Source: Sanderia malayensis (Eukaryota > Cnidaria > Scyphozoa > Semaeostomeae > Pelagiidae). Taken from it: 64,000 nt of DNA. The notes beneath the pieces were generated by a model that ran no database searches, had not been told where the DNA came from, and was given only the letters and a program-made list of their open reading frames with translations. Within the stretch, counting starts at the first letter, position 1. The number at the start of each line of letters is the position of its first letter. A program made the position numbers and the translations under genes. Below, one piece after another: positions 43,861 to 56,500 of the stretch. The stretch is taken from NCBI GenBank assembly GCA_013076295.1, contig RQOL01000107.1:19379-83378 (forward strand), written 5' to 3'.

Positions 43861-44318
43861 TTTGTTTGACTCGGGCCACCGTATCAATGATATTACGAAT
43901 AGTTTTACTTGGAACCAAAGTAGCCTCCTTTTGGAAAGTTTTGATTTCACCTTCTCAGCAAACTTCAAAATTCAGCCATTACAGATTACGCAAAGAAAGC
44001 TTGAAACAAGGCGACGACACTGCTTTAAAGTCTGTTGAATGCTCTTTCGAATTCCGATGGTTTATCATAATCGTCGATCTTACAATCCGATAATCGATGG
44101 CAAGAAAACGAGGACGCTGCACAGGAGGCTCGGGTCACCTTTCTGAAGCGGGTGGGACTTCATATCACTGGCCATATGCCTTAAATCCTCGAATTAGCCC
44201 CCTCGGGGCCCATTTAGTGTGCGTTCTTTTGGAAGAGTTCCGAATTCGCAAAAAAGTAGAGTTCGTGGTCTTCAGGTCCACGACTCCAGCAGGTCGTACT
44301 GTGAACTCTATTGCTCTT

Positions 44319-44349
<31 letters not shown>

Positions 44350-44526
44350 CTGACTTTCTTTTTCTTGTTTCCTGTTCCTTCCTTCTTTGCTGAAAAACAA
44401 AAGATCACATCTTGCTGCAAGCTTGGTGGCTCTGACTACATATGGTTTTCTTGGATGTTTCAATAAATTCTGCCCACATAACTCACTGAAAGGTGACAAG
44501 CGTCGTGAGTGGAAGCTCTCGAATTA
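43861..44526 (+). promoter_or_regulatory. Upstream region of MROH1
   Basis: No coding feature recognised. A (TTG)n run lies at about 44,323-44,350 and produces a spurious leucine-rich frame. The interval from about 44,090 to 44,300 has more G+C than its surroundings and could hold the transcription start. No TATA box is evident. Promoter function is inferred from position upstream of the first MROH1 exon. Confidence 0.35.
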
Positions 44527-47500
44527 ATGGAGAGTCTAGCAAGAAAGACAGGCGGTCAAATTGATGGTAAAAATATGTGCCTGAATTTGATGATAGCATT
44601 AATTAATATTTTTGATTCTGAGCGTAGGCCATTATTGGGAATAAACGGCATTTTGTTTTAAAAGTTAAAGGGTCAATTTAATTTCGCCAGAAGGGAGCAA
44701 ATAAAAAATGATCAATTGATTTTTGTGTTTTGTGAAGAATGTGTAAAATCCTATCCATGTGATGTGAATGCTTTATGATATACTATGATATATTTATTGT
44801 TGTTCATGGCTTGTTCATGTTTATACTCTAGAAATTGTAGGTGCCTTGATTGATGCAGCATATGACAAAGAAAGCAATGTAAGGGATGATATTTTTCAAT
44901 CATTATGTTGTCTTGGCAAGAGGCAACCGCTGCTTGTCCTGAGTTTCTGCAGCTCATATCTGAACAAGCACCAAAAGGTATTAGTTTTATAGTGTTTTGC
45001 ATGCACTTTTTTATTCTGTTCACTTTTAGTTATGCTGATCACTATTTTCTGGATTTTAAATATGCTTACTGGCAGAATTGGACACTTGAATTTGACTATA
45101 ATATCCCAAAATCTGGAAAACAATTTTAGGCTCCAAAGCTCAATTTTTGGCATCCAATTCCACTGAACCCCAATTTACTGTGTGCATGCAAATGTCATGC
45201 TCTTCAGACTGGCGAATGGTGGTCACCTTACATTTGTATCTGGCTCCTATTCATGGTCATGAACCTTCAGTCCCAAATGTTTTCTCATACTAACAACAAA
45301 ATAGCATAACCTCTGATCAGTTGCCACCTCCCATTTACATTTAGCAACCACATAGCTGTTTACCAAGTGACAATTTCCATTCAATTTTTCCTTGAAACAG
45401 ACTCATAAGTGAGTCAATTAAAACAGTTTTTTGAAACTGATTAAGTTTGATGTGGAAAGTAACGAAACATTTTCGTGAGATGTATATCTATTTTTAACAA
45501 AGGGTTATTATTAACTCTTTGGTTATTATGCATGCAACAGTGGCTGCTATTATTGGTTTGACTATAATTATATTCTGTTTTACAATATCTTCATAAGTTG
45601 ATGGGCTGCAGGTCTTTGAAAAACCCTTTTATTTTGTCTGACAATGGTTAGCTTTATATTGTGAAGCCTTGCATGTGCAACAACCAAAAAAGGTATGCAT
45701 ATGTATGGTATTCTGAGCTGGCAAATATATTTAAATCTGGTAGCTGTATTTTGGAATATCTTTATTTGTTTTATCACTTTTGTTATCAGGATTTTGAGTT
45801 TTTCTCGCAATTTTGATTTTTTTAGTCAGTAACTACATTTTTACTGACTGCAAAACAATGTCCAGGCAAATATTCTGGTATGGGTCTTGCTAGTGGCCTG
45901 CCAAACTCCCATTTCTTCTATTCAAAGAATTTAATATAACAGCTTTTATAAGCTCTTGCAGAACCTCATCCCCTTCCAGTGCTCAATTTTCTAAACTCAC
46001 ATGTATCTGTGGAGGAAGCCTGCACCATGTATTCTTGCCTTTCCAAACCAGCTCAGGAAATTTGACAGAATTGATAAATGGACCCCTACTTAAGATTTGA
46101 GGACACCTATTTTTTGCCAGTAAATCACAATATACTGTCAGTAAAAGTTTTGGTGTCAATAAAACAGGTTTTGCTTTCATAAATTGCTCTCTTGCCTATG
46201 TCAGTAAAACTGTAATTACTGACCAGAATCATGACAATGAAGATCAATATTATGACAACAAAAGTGATAAAACAAATAAAAATATTTCAAAATACAGTCA
46301 CCAAATGTTAATATTTTTGGCTGGCTCAGTGCTCGATATATATGAATTAGTTAGTATCACCTAGCTCTTTTTTATTGCTAGCTTATACAAGGTCATAGAA
46401 TTGTGCTAATGGACACAATGGCTCACATAATTAAAGATGCGGACATAAATAATGAACCAGAACTAGTCAAAGGACTTGTTCATTTGGCTTCAGCAGAACT
46501 TACTAGAACAAAGGTAAGCAATCACAGTTGTCTTTCAAGCATACTAAGAACAAATACTTTTACAATAAATTTTTTAAAATTGGACATTTTGTAGGATATA
46601 GAACCTGATTGGCAAACCTCAGCTTCAAAAGTTCTTGTTGCCCTTGGTTCAAAGGCAGGTGACGAGGTCATGGCAGAGCTTCTCCAGAAGTTGGTTCCTG
46701 GTGTTTTACCCCATTATTTTGTTGTTCTGACCCTTGCAAACCTTGCAACTGAAAATGGTGAGCAGATTTAACACAACATTGATCTATTCCTCTATTTTCT
46801 GGCCTATTTTTGTTTTTTCCCCTTAAACTGCAAGAGTCATGGAGGAGTTTCAACATGTATTCCTTCCTAACATCAATTATGATATCAATCATGAAGAAGG
46901 GATATCAATGAAAGAAAAATTGAAAAAAGGCTTCCAGTCTTCTTAAAATCATTAATGTTATCTCAAGAAATTGGGCGGTTAGCCCAGCAGCCCGGATTGC
47001 TTGAGTATGAATTAGCTTTTACAGTCGGTTGTCCCGATTTGCTGTGCAAATTGTCTGGCCGGTACACCAGGCAGTACTAACCGAATGGTCAAACTGCAAA
47101 ATGATCACTGAAATCATAATGCAAATCAATAAACAATAAAAGAGGACAGGGAGGGTGGGAGGAATTGAATTGAAGGTATGCGAAGCACACTCATAAAACA
47201 ATGATCACCCCACCTATGGTCCATGCAATTAAATACCTCAAAGGAGAGGAGAAGAAAAACTGTCAATTCAAAACGATATTGAAGGTGCCACTCCCATGGC
47301 TATGTCACTGCAGTATCAGGGATCCGATTCTTATCAACCCGTTTGCACTTTGCCATATGCAAATGACAAGGAATGGATGATTTCTTTCCACATTAACTCT
47401 GATTAAATTCGAAATTTAATCACCATTTAATGATTACGGAATTGTGCAGATGATTATGTGGTCAAAACTGTTCGAGAAATAGAATCTCTGGGTAAGGAGC

Positions 47501-50500
47501 AGTACCAAGATTACCAGAAAGGCGTTTTTGAGTCAAGAGATAAAGGCATTCATGCCCCGATTACGAAAAAGCTGAATCTTTTCAGCACCAGAAAGTCAAG
47601 ACCATCATCTAAAGGAGAGCAGTTAGCCGACCTTTGTATCAATGTGTCTTTATTTACCCGCTTCTACATTGCAAATCAAAAGAGAGACGGAGACCCGGAA
47701 GTATTTTTTAGCCATGAAAATCAACTACATCCACCATCCCTATCCGACCACGGCATCTTAAGGACCTGCAAGACGTCTGATTTGATAAGCTGCCTTGATA
47801 TGACGAAATATGATTCATTGAATGTGGAATTTGACTTTAAAAATTTGATGGGGCTGTGTTGGTGCATTTCCTGAAACCCACAACACTTGCGAATTTCAAG
47901 GGATATGGCACTGAAGTCTTCAAAATTTTCTTAATCCCGAATTAAAGAAAGTCAAAATGTTAATTTATTAACAATGAATAGTATCACCAGAAGCTTCATG
48001 TTAGGAAACGTTAATTTTTCCTACAAACGACTATATATTCGGTCGTACAAACAAACGACCATCCTCAGAGTCAATTAAAATGCAATAGCGTAAATTAACA
48101 AATTAAAAATCGTTAACAAAGCTCGATAATGCTACCAGCAAAAATCAAAAGAACGATATATATATCGTTCCTTTTTCGTATATATACGAAAAAGGAACGT
48201 CAATTAAAAAGTTGTAAAGGAGTTGATTTCTCTTGGCAATTGAGCACAGGTTTTTCTCTTTTAATCATAATAGATTCAGCTATGGTTCGAATACAGTCAA
48301 CTCTGTCTAATTCGAACTCGTGTAATTCGAACTTTTACTAATTCGAACGAAATTCTGTGGTCCCTTGAAAAATTCCTAACAAACCCTTATAAAAAAACCT
48401 CTATAATTCGAACCTCTGTAATTCGAACTTTCTGTAATTCGACCATTTATTTTTGTCCCCTCAAAGAAAAAGCCTCTGTAATTCGAACGTTTTGTTAATC
48501 TCAGTTAATTACCTGATGACAGAACTTCTTTATTTTTGCTCTTGTCTCTGGCAAGCCCATTGAAGCTTGCATCATTGGTCAAATTGACGCAATCGACTTA
48601 CTGGGACTTAGTACGGGATGCCAGAAGCCAGACAGTGATTTTTACGATCCAGTTTAAGCGTGGCACTTTCTAGAAGTTAGATTCGATCAGTTGAACTTTA
48701 TCAATGGCACTGCTCATTGAAGATGCAGGGAGGTATTAAGGCCAATATAAACGAATTTCAATTCTTTTCGATGCTGAACTGCCGGTTATTGTTACAAAAA
48801 ATTGGAGCGTTCTATCTCATGAAAAGGTTATCACGTTTACCAAAGTGTATGAAAACCTGTATAATTAATAAAGCTCAGAAGCTAAAAGACAACCAGAGAA
48901 CCCAACGGATAAATATTGCCGTGGGTTGCTCAAAGATGACAAAGTTTGGGACACTTAGACAAAGGCAGTAATGGACGCTTTACAAACAATTTTCATGTTG
49001 TGACGTAATCCATATATTTTTGTTTTCTATTATAATAATTAATAAACTGTTTTGCTTCTTTAAAATGCCTTTAGTCCATAACAATGGTCATAAAAATATA
49101 GTCTATGGCCATAAACGGAGATATGGGGGTAACTAGGGGTAAAGTATGGCACCTACATGAAAACTCGTATAATTCGAACTTTCTGTAATTCGAACAAATT
49201 TGGATTCCCCCATAGAGTTCGAATTAGACAGAGTTGACTGTATAATAATTATTTAATTTTTTATGTTTATTTATTACTACAAAATCTTCAATAGTTGGTA
49301 CCTTGTGTCCTGTTTCCAAATGATGCGTATAAACGTGCGATTTCGAATCTCTACCACAATGGTCTTTAATTCTTTCAGAAAAACGCCTGGCCGTCTCGCC
49401 AATGTAAGTTGCCCCACAGTCTTCCTCTTCACACTTGTACTTATATACAATGCCGTGCTCATGCTCTTTCATCGTTTGTCTTTAACATTGAAGCACGTAC
49501 TCAACTTGGTGCCAGTGTAGACAATCTTAGTCACATGACTATTATCCACTTTGTCAATAACTTTAACCAACGAGTTGATCAGTTTTTCGCCTTTAACGCC
49601 GTAATAAGGAACAAAAAGTGTGGATTCTTTGTTCGTATTTTCCAAAATGTTTCTTTACTCTTCGTCTTCTTTATTTCGTCGATCGTGAAGGATCTTATTG
49701 TTTTCTTGGTTGAAAATCCACTGCGGGTATCCATTTAATACCGTAAAAACATGTCGTAGGTGTGCGATTTCTTTGTTTAATACTCGCTATTTGAGCAGTT
49801 ATTGTGGCACGCAACAGAAGTTACGGATGGTTCCTCTTTTCCATTTAAGTGGTGCAAACGACTTCCAGTTAAGATATATATCAGTATCTGTCTCTTTACG
49901 AAAAACTGTTGTATCAAATGAACCGTCGGCGTTGCTAATAAGTGAAATATCCAAGAATGAAATTTGTTTTCCTTTTCAAGTTCGTAGGTGAACTTGATAT
50001 TTTCATGAAAACTTCTAACTTCTCAACAACACGATTTACACTATTCACATTTATCAAAGATAATGTGTCGTCTACGTATCTTTTCCACGGCAACATACAA
50101 TCTGTAAGCTGAGGAAGGATCGATCTCTCAAGTTCAACCATAAAAATGTTTGCAAGTACTGGACCAAGCGTGACCCCATTGCAACGCCATCTACTTGTAA
50201 ATAAATTTGACCACCAAATGAGAAGTGCACGTTTCTTGTACAGAGTAACAAGAGTTCTTTCATTTCTGCACGGTTGATGTCAGTATTGATCTCAAATTGG
50301 TCGTATATTCGTCTCAGAATAACATCAATGGTATACTCCAAGGGAACATTTGTGAAAAGCGATGTCACATCGAATGAAATTAGTTTGTAGTTATCCGGGA
50401 TGTTAAATGTTGCGAAATCTTGAATAAATTGTTTGGAAGACATGACAGTATATTCTGATTGTGCTAAAGGTGCTAGTAGCTTAGCAAGATATTTTCCCAG

Positions 50501-53500
50501 ATGATAAGAAGCAGTCCCAATATTTGAAATAATTGGACGGAGTGGTAATTCGTCTACCTCATCATTCTTCATTTTGTGCACTTTGGCCGTACCATAGAGT
50601 TTTCCAGGGGAAAACTATACAAATACGAATAAAGAATCCACACTTTTAGTTCCTTATTACGGCGTTAAAGGCGAAAAACTGATCAACTCGTTGGTTAAAG
50701 TTATCGACAAAGTGGATAATAGTCATGTGACTAAGATTGTCTACACTGGCACCAAGTTGAGTACGTGCTTCAATGTTAAAGACAAACAGATGAAAGAGCA
50801 TGAGCACGGCATTGTATATAAGTACAAGTGTGAAGAGGAAGACTGTGGGGCAACTTACATTGGCGAGACGGCCAGGCGTTTTTCTGAAAGAATTAAAGAC
50901 CATTGTGGTAGAGATTCGAAATCGCACGTTTATACGCATCATTTGGAAACAGGACACAAGGTACCAACTATTGAAGATTTTGCAGTAATAAATAAACATA
51001 AAAAATTAAATAATTATATATTCGAACCATAGCTGAATCTATTATGATTAAAAGAGAAAAACCTGTGCTCAATTGCCAAGAGAAATCAACTCCTTTACAA
51101 CTTTTTAATTGACGTTCCTTTTTCGTATATATCGTTCTTTTGATTTTTGCTGGTAGCATTATCGAGCTTTGTTAGCGATTTTTAATTTGTTAATTTACGC
51201 TATTGCATTTTAATTGACTCTGAGGATGGTCGTTTGTTTGTACGACCGAATATATAGTCGTTTGTAGGAAAAATTAACGCTTTCCTAACATGAAGCTTCT
51301 GGTGATACTATTCATTGTTAAATTGTTTGTCCGAATCGATATTTTTAGATTTATTAGATTTAGAAAGTCAAAGTATTGAATCAATGCCTGGATTACAGCA
51401 TAGAAGGTTCTGCCCGTGAGAGAGAAGAAGTGGTGTAAGACACAAAGTGAGTCCCCACACAATAATTCCAAGGAATTGGCTTGATTTTCTGCGAGTAGCT
51501 GAAAATAAAGTTGAGCTCTTCACATTTTTAATGATGTTATTACTGAAAATGCCTTGCCAGAACATAAAGATATACACATTACATCAAAACAATCTGTGAT
51601 ATCACTTGGCCAATGTGAAAAAATGTCTGACTGTACGCAATAGGGAGCTGATACAAGAATCCTTGTTCACGTTGATGCTGTCAAAAATGGATGCCGGAAA
51701 GTCGTTGTTCGAATGGTTGATTCGACGTGTTAGTTATCCTCATGGGAAAATTTCACGAAGTTATAAACGTACACCCTGATATACAGCTCTGGGTTTCCTT
51801 TGGTGTTGGGAAGGACTATACTGCGTATGGTATAAATGAAATAGATCTCTGCCAAGCGCTACCTGTTTTTCATACTTTCACTGGATGTGACACCGCATCG
51901 TCATTTAATGGAAAGGGTAAAAAAGTGCAGAGGCTACATGGAAGCCTTTTCCAGAAATTACATCGACTTTCCAGTCATTAGATAACAATGTATTCACCGC
52001 CATATAGCAAACATTTTTGGTTTTCGAACAACTTGAAAGATTTACTGTACTCCTGCATGATAAAACTACCGTTCTGAAGTCGGTGAATAAAGCACATCAC
52101 GAATTATTTTGCAAGAAAAATCGCAATCTTGAAAATCTTCCTCCAACACAAGATGCGTGATACAACATGTAAAGAGGGTATTATACCAAGGAGGGTTTGG
52201 ACGACAGCAGTACATCCAACGTATCCAGTTCAATCGCCAAGTGAATAGGGTTGGAAAACATATGATGGAAAATGGGAACCTATATGGATGACACTTTCTG
52301 AGGCTTCAAATGCCTGCTCAGAGTTGATTGAATGCCAGTGTTCATGCACTAGAAAGTGTACACATTGCAAATGTGCCAAGAAGGACTTCAATGTACAGAC
52401 CTTTGTGTCTGTGGTTGTGAAATATAAACCAACTATTTTCATTTGACTACCGGACACTGTCCGAGAATTGACCTGCAACGTATGAACATCTTGTAGCTTT
52501 AAGTCATTTCCTATTTTTCCCCATTTTAAAGTTTTATTCCTAGTTTAAATTACATGTGTTCAAAATAAAAATAATTGGCAAAATATCCGCCATTGTGGAA
52601 AGTGACGTCAGGCGGCAACCATGTTGCCTAAATTTCTGGTTCTTGAGAAAATTCTGAATCTCCATATTAAATTGTACCTTTTGTACAAAAATGGAACTTT
52701 TGTCCAGTCTGTTCCCTTCTGCCCATCGTATTGGTTGTAATTCACTCCATTGGAAGCCGTGGTTTAGACGTGAGTTGCAATGTTTGCGATTTTTACAGTT
52801 ATTTGCCAGGTCACGTGACAAAGAAATAAATATTAGCAAAATACAAAAATTCATATATGATTCGAATGCTTATGTAACGTAGAGTCTATAACCGAAATTT
52901 ATTTTGACCTATGTTGAACAAATAAAACGTTATGAACGATTAGGCCTAAGAATTTTTCGAAGAATGACGTCACCAGTCATGTAACTCTGGGGCAATTTTC
53001 GAAAAGGTACGAAGTCTAATTTTGAAGCTTGTCATCATATCTATCATAATCAAGCGAGAAAACAAACATTAGGCATTCTGTTAGATTGTTAGACTATAGG
53101 CCCTGTCTACATGGAATAATAGCAATATTTAGTACCCACTAAGTTAAATGGTGTAATAGAAAATTATGAGTATAAAAGTAACAACTTTCAGCAGTAATAT
53201 AGGTTTTTAGGAAGAAAAGAGTTTGAAAGGTTATCAACTCAAGCATCGTGATATATCCTGTGAGATATAACTACAATTAGTAAATTTATCGTTGTTAACT
53301 GCAAGATTCCCGACAAGTGGCACATCCAACTGGATTTTTCCAACGTCATGCGAAGAAATCTCGTTCATACAAGTTGAAAGATGGATTCTAAAGAGGTTTT
53401 GAAAATTTTGAAGGACAAGGACAAGGACAAGTCTACAGCAAGTGTTTTGCAAGATGACAGAGTTTGCAAACAAAGTCGCTTTGTTTGCAAACAAAGTTTG

Positions 53501-56500
53501 GCAAACAAAGCGAAACTGCCACTTCATATGTAAAGTAAGTCATGGAGCTACCGACTATCAATGGAACAAACCCTTTTGAATTACACGACTTTCATCAGAA
53601 GATACTCACCCGTGTGCAATCTTCGGAGATCATGGGGAAGTTAAAAACTATCGATGGCTACGTACGCCTCTTGCTTAACAGACTATCTGGGATGAGATGA
53701 GACCAAGTGAGAGACGACAAAAACTTGGACACATGGACACATGAGAATTTCCACAGTTGGTAGAAATTAGCAAGCGAATTCTCTAGAATCAAGATCACAG
53801 TGCAGCAAAAGGTTGAGAAGATGTTGTAGAATATACTCACTTTGGGTGGACGATAATATTGCCAGGAACAGAAGTAAACCTTGTCAAACATGTACCTCGT
53901 GAATTTTACACTCGAAGATTATATGACCGCCTGTACAGTGTTGGTGTTCTTGACACTGGTTTCACTAACTCACCTCCGCCATCCATGATTTCTCACAAAC
54001 TTTCTTTGTGAATGATAAAAATTATAGTTTCTTACTCTGGGAAACGATTTTTGAATAAGGGACAGGCTGGCTTACAGCGGAGATTTGAAAACTTTTACAC
54101 CGTACTCTCTCATTATAAAAGTCGATTTGGGTCATGGTTATAACGTCATACCATTTCGCAGTCAGTGCTCCATTTCAAAGCCGAATTTAATACACTTTTC
54201 GTGGTCGAATAAAAACGATACAGGCACCAATGTAATCATTGAATATTGGAATTTCATTTTTTGCAAGACACGGAAAGTGCTTTTGGGTTGAGTAGGCCTC
54301 TAACGACGAAGATATTATCTTATTTTTCTATGTATTTTTTGATGTACCATAATTTTTTATCCAGACTTCTAATTTTGTCTACCTTCCTTGATTCATTAGT
54401 CCCAATTACTTTCTACAGAAGATTGTCTGCGTATCGGGTATCGGTTATTTGAAACAAATATCATGATGAGAACAAACAAAGGTTATCGATGTCGTCTGTT
54501 CAAATAAAATACTTTCATGTAGAATTGATGTCAATGAATTTTCATTTTTAGTTTTTGGAGTGGTGCCGTTTTTGAAAGACATATTTAGTAGGATGCTAGC
54601 AATGCTTGGTATGGCAAAGCAAGAGAACATGAAATGGGTTTTTGCACACTGTGAGTACTGGTTTTTCTTTTAATCAAACTAATAACATAGCTACTTTAAG
54701 TTGAAATATAGTTTCTTTGCTTGATTTTTCTACTTTTGATCCCATGCTTTGATTTATAGGCATAGGACGTTTCAGTGAAGCAATATTGGATTATTGTGCA
54801 AATCTCGAAAATGCCCCATACCCTGACATTTCTAGAGATAGGTTCTGTGGGGAAATTTTTAGTGCCTATGAAGTTATGTTTAATGTATGGCTGCCATCCA
54901 AAGAGAGCAAGGTGTGTACAATTCCATTTGCTTGCTAATTATACACAACAGTTCAATTCATTTCAGTTCATTGTGAACCATGCGTTGTTATCTTTGTTTG
55001 CGTAAAATGAAATAAATCGCATTGAATGCCGATCACCTTGCTTACTTAAAAACTATAATTAGATATATTTTGTATTTTTTTTACATCGATTAAGGTGCGT
55101 CTAGCTGTGGTCGAAGCTCTTGGTCACATGTCTCAGCTTATGGCCAGAAATAAGCTTGAGGAACAAGTGCAGAGGCTCATACAAGGTATCACTGGATTGT
55201 ACAGAAAGCACACTGAACACTTTCAAATAACTCAGGTATGTCTCCAATCCATTTTAATTGTACCTAGTGCTATCCAATGTGTTAGTTTCCTAATGTAGTA
55301 AGTATAGTCTAACATTGTTGTGCCAAACAAAAAGCAAAAGAAAAGAAAGAATATTTTTCTTTCACGATATCCCATAATAACTCATTATAAACAAGCATAT
55401 TATTTGGATGAATATCAGTTTCCCTTGCCAGTTTTCTGGACTTAAATCCATGCTGAAATTGGTTCAATCTGGATGCAGCTGCTATTGATTAATTTATTTA
55501 TCAATTTACATTTACATTTACATTTCCTTTTTTGTTTGTTTATTTATTTATTATTTATTGAATGGCAACCTTTTGGCTACAAATAAGGTATATGGCAAAT
55601 ACAGTTGGCAGGAGTTATTTACCTTTGAACTGATGTGTGTCTTTCCAAATTTTTATAATAGACAGGGCATATAGTCTGACAAACTAACAAACATGCTAAT
55701 GTTTGTTTTTATGGCTGGAATCGATAGATTACCCCATCAGCTTTCAGAATTCACCGCATACCTTTCCGAAAAATGTTTTGTTTTCACGTGATCAATGACG
55801 TCATATTAAGACAAATTTTAACAATTAAAGTGTGATTACTTTTAACAGGAATGAGATATCAAAATGAAAATTGCATTTCTGGAAACAACTCAAATAGACC
55901 TATCGAATGATATATATTTTTTTAATTTTTGATGAGATGAGCATTTTGGTTGATGACGTCATCGGATTTTTTTCCTCTTCTTTTTGAATAGTTAGTTTGT
56001 TTCAATGCCTCATAAATCCATATTATCTCATTAGGACGTCTCCTCGTTCACTCCAGTTCGAAAAACGAACACTATAATGGGTGTTTCGAAAAAATTCGCC
56101 TGTTTGGGGCACTATATTTTCACTTTTTGATGCCAAAACCTGGTCTCGCACATGTTATTGGTTTATCGCTTTCTAAGTTCGCTCTTTGGAAGTTGTTAGA
56201 TATAACTTATCATTTCGGTTTTACATGTTTTGAAGTGCAAGCTACAAAAAGCAGAGCTGCTTTGGCACCCGGAGGCTACGTTAAAAAACTAAAACGTTAA
56301 AGAAAAAAATCGCTATCAGACGAATCTGTCTTTTCTTGACGAAAAATCGCTTTCCCATTCAGAAGCGCTTGAATCTTTTTATAGACGCACTCACTAAATT
56401 CTTTGTATTTCATATCGCTCTCAATCTCTTTTGGCATGACTGAAGGATGTTCCTTTGCTGTTTTCCTTTTGCATAATGGCTCTCCCTCATCTCTTTCAAT

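Larger units (their letters stand above)
47969..51321. mobile_element. Penelope-like element arranged as an inverted dimer
   Basis: A minus-strand copy (about 50,610 to 47,969) and a partial plus-strand copy (about 50,620-51,321) are joined head to head, so the same 3' sequence forms both outer ends. Each half carries a GIY-YIG region; only the minus copy has RT. The minus copy contains a later pogo-type insertion (48,294-49,240). Inverted, 5'-truncated partners are a known habit of Penelope elements. The whole unit splits the Academ-like ORF in MROH1 intron 4. Confidence 0.8.

Noticed and set aside
44097..44420. 98-codon leucine-rich and 68-codon glutamine-rich frames
   Set aside because: Both come from translating a (TTG)n microsatellite on opposite strands.
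46978..47040. tRNA gene
   Set aside because: Only a weak A-box-like word; no B box at proper spacing and no cloverleaf.
51180..51290. Hammerhead-ribozyme-like core (ctgagga, hairpin ggtcg..cgacc, then gaa) in the Penelope end; mirrored near 48,030
   Set aside because: The CUGANGA word, stem II and GAA fit, and Penelope elements are known to carry hammerheads. But position 15.1 is not A, stem III does not pair and I could not find stem I. A covariance-model search would decide it.
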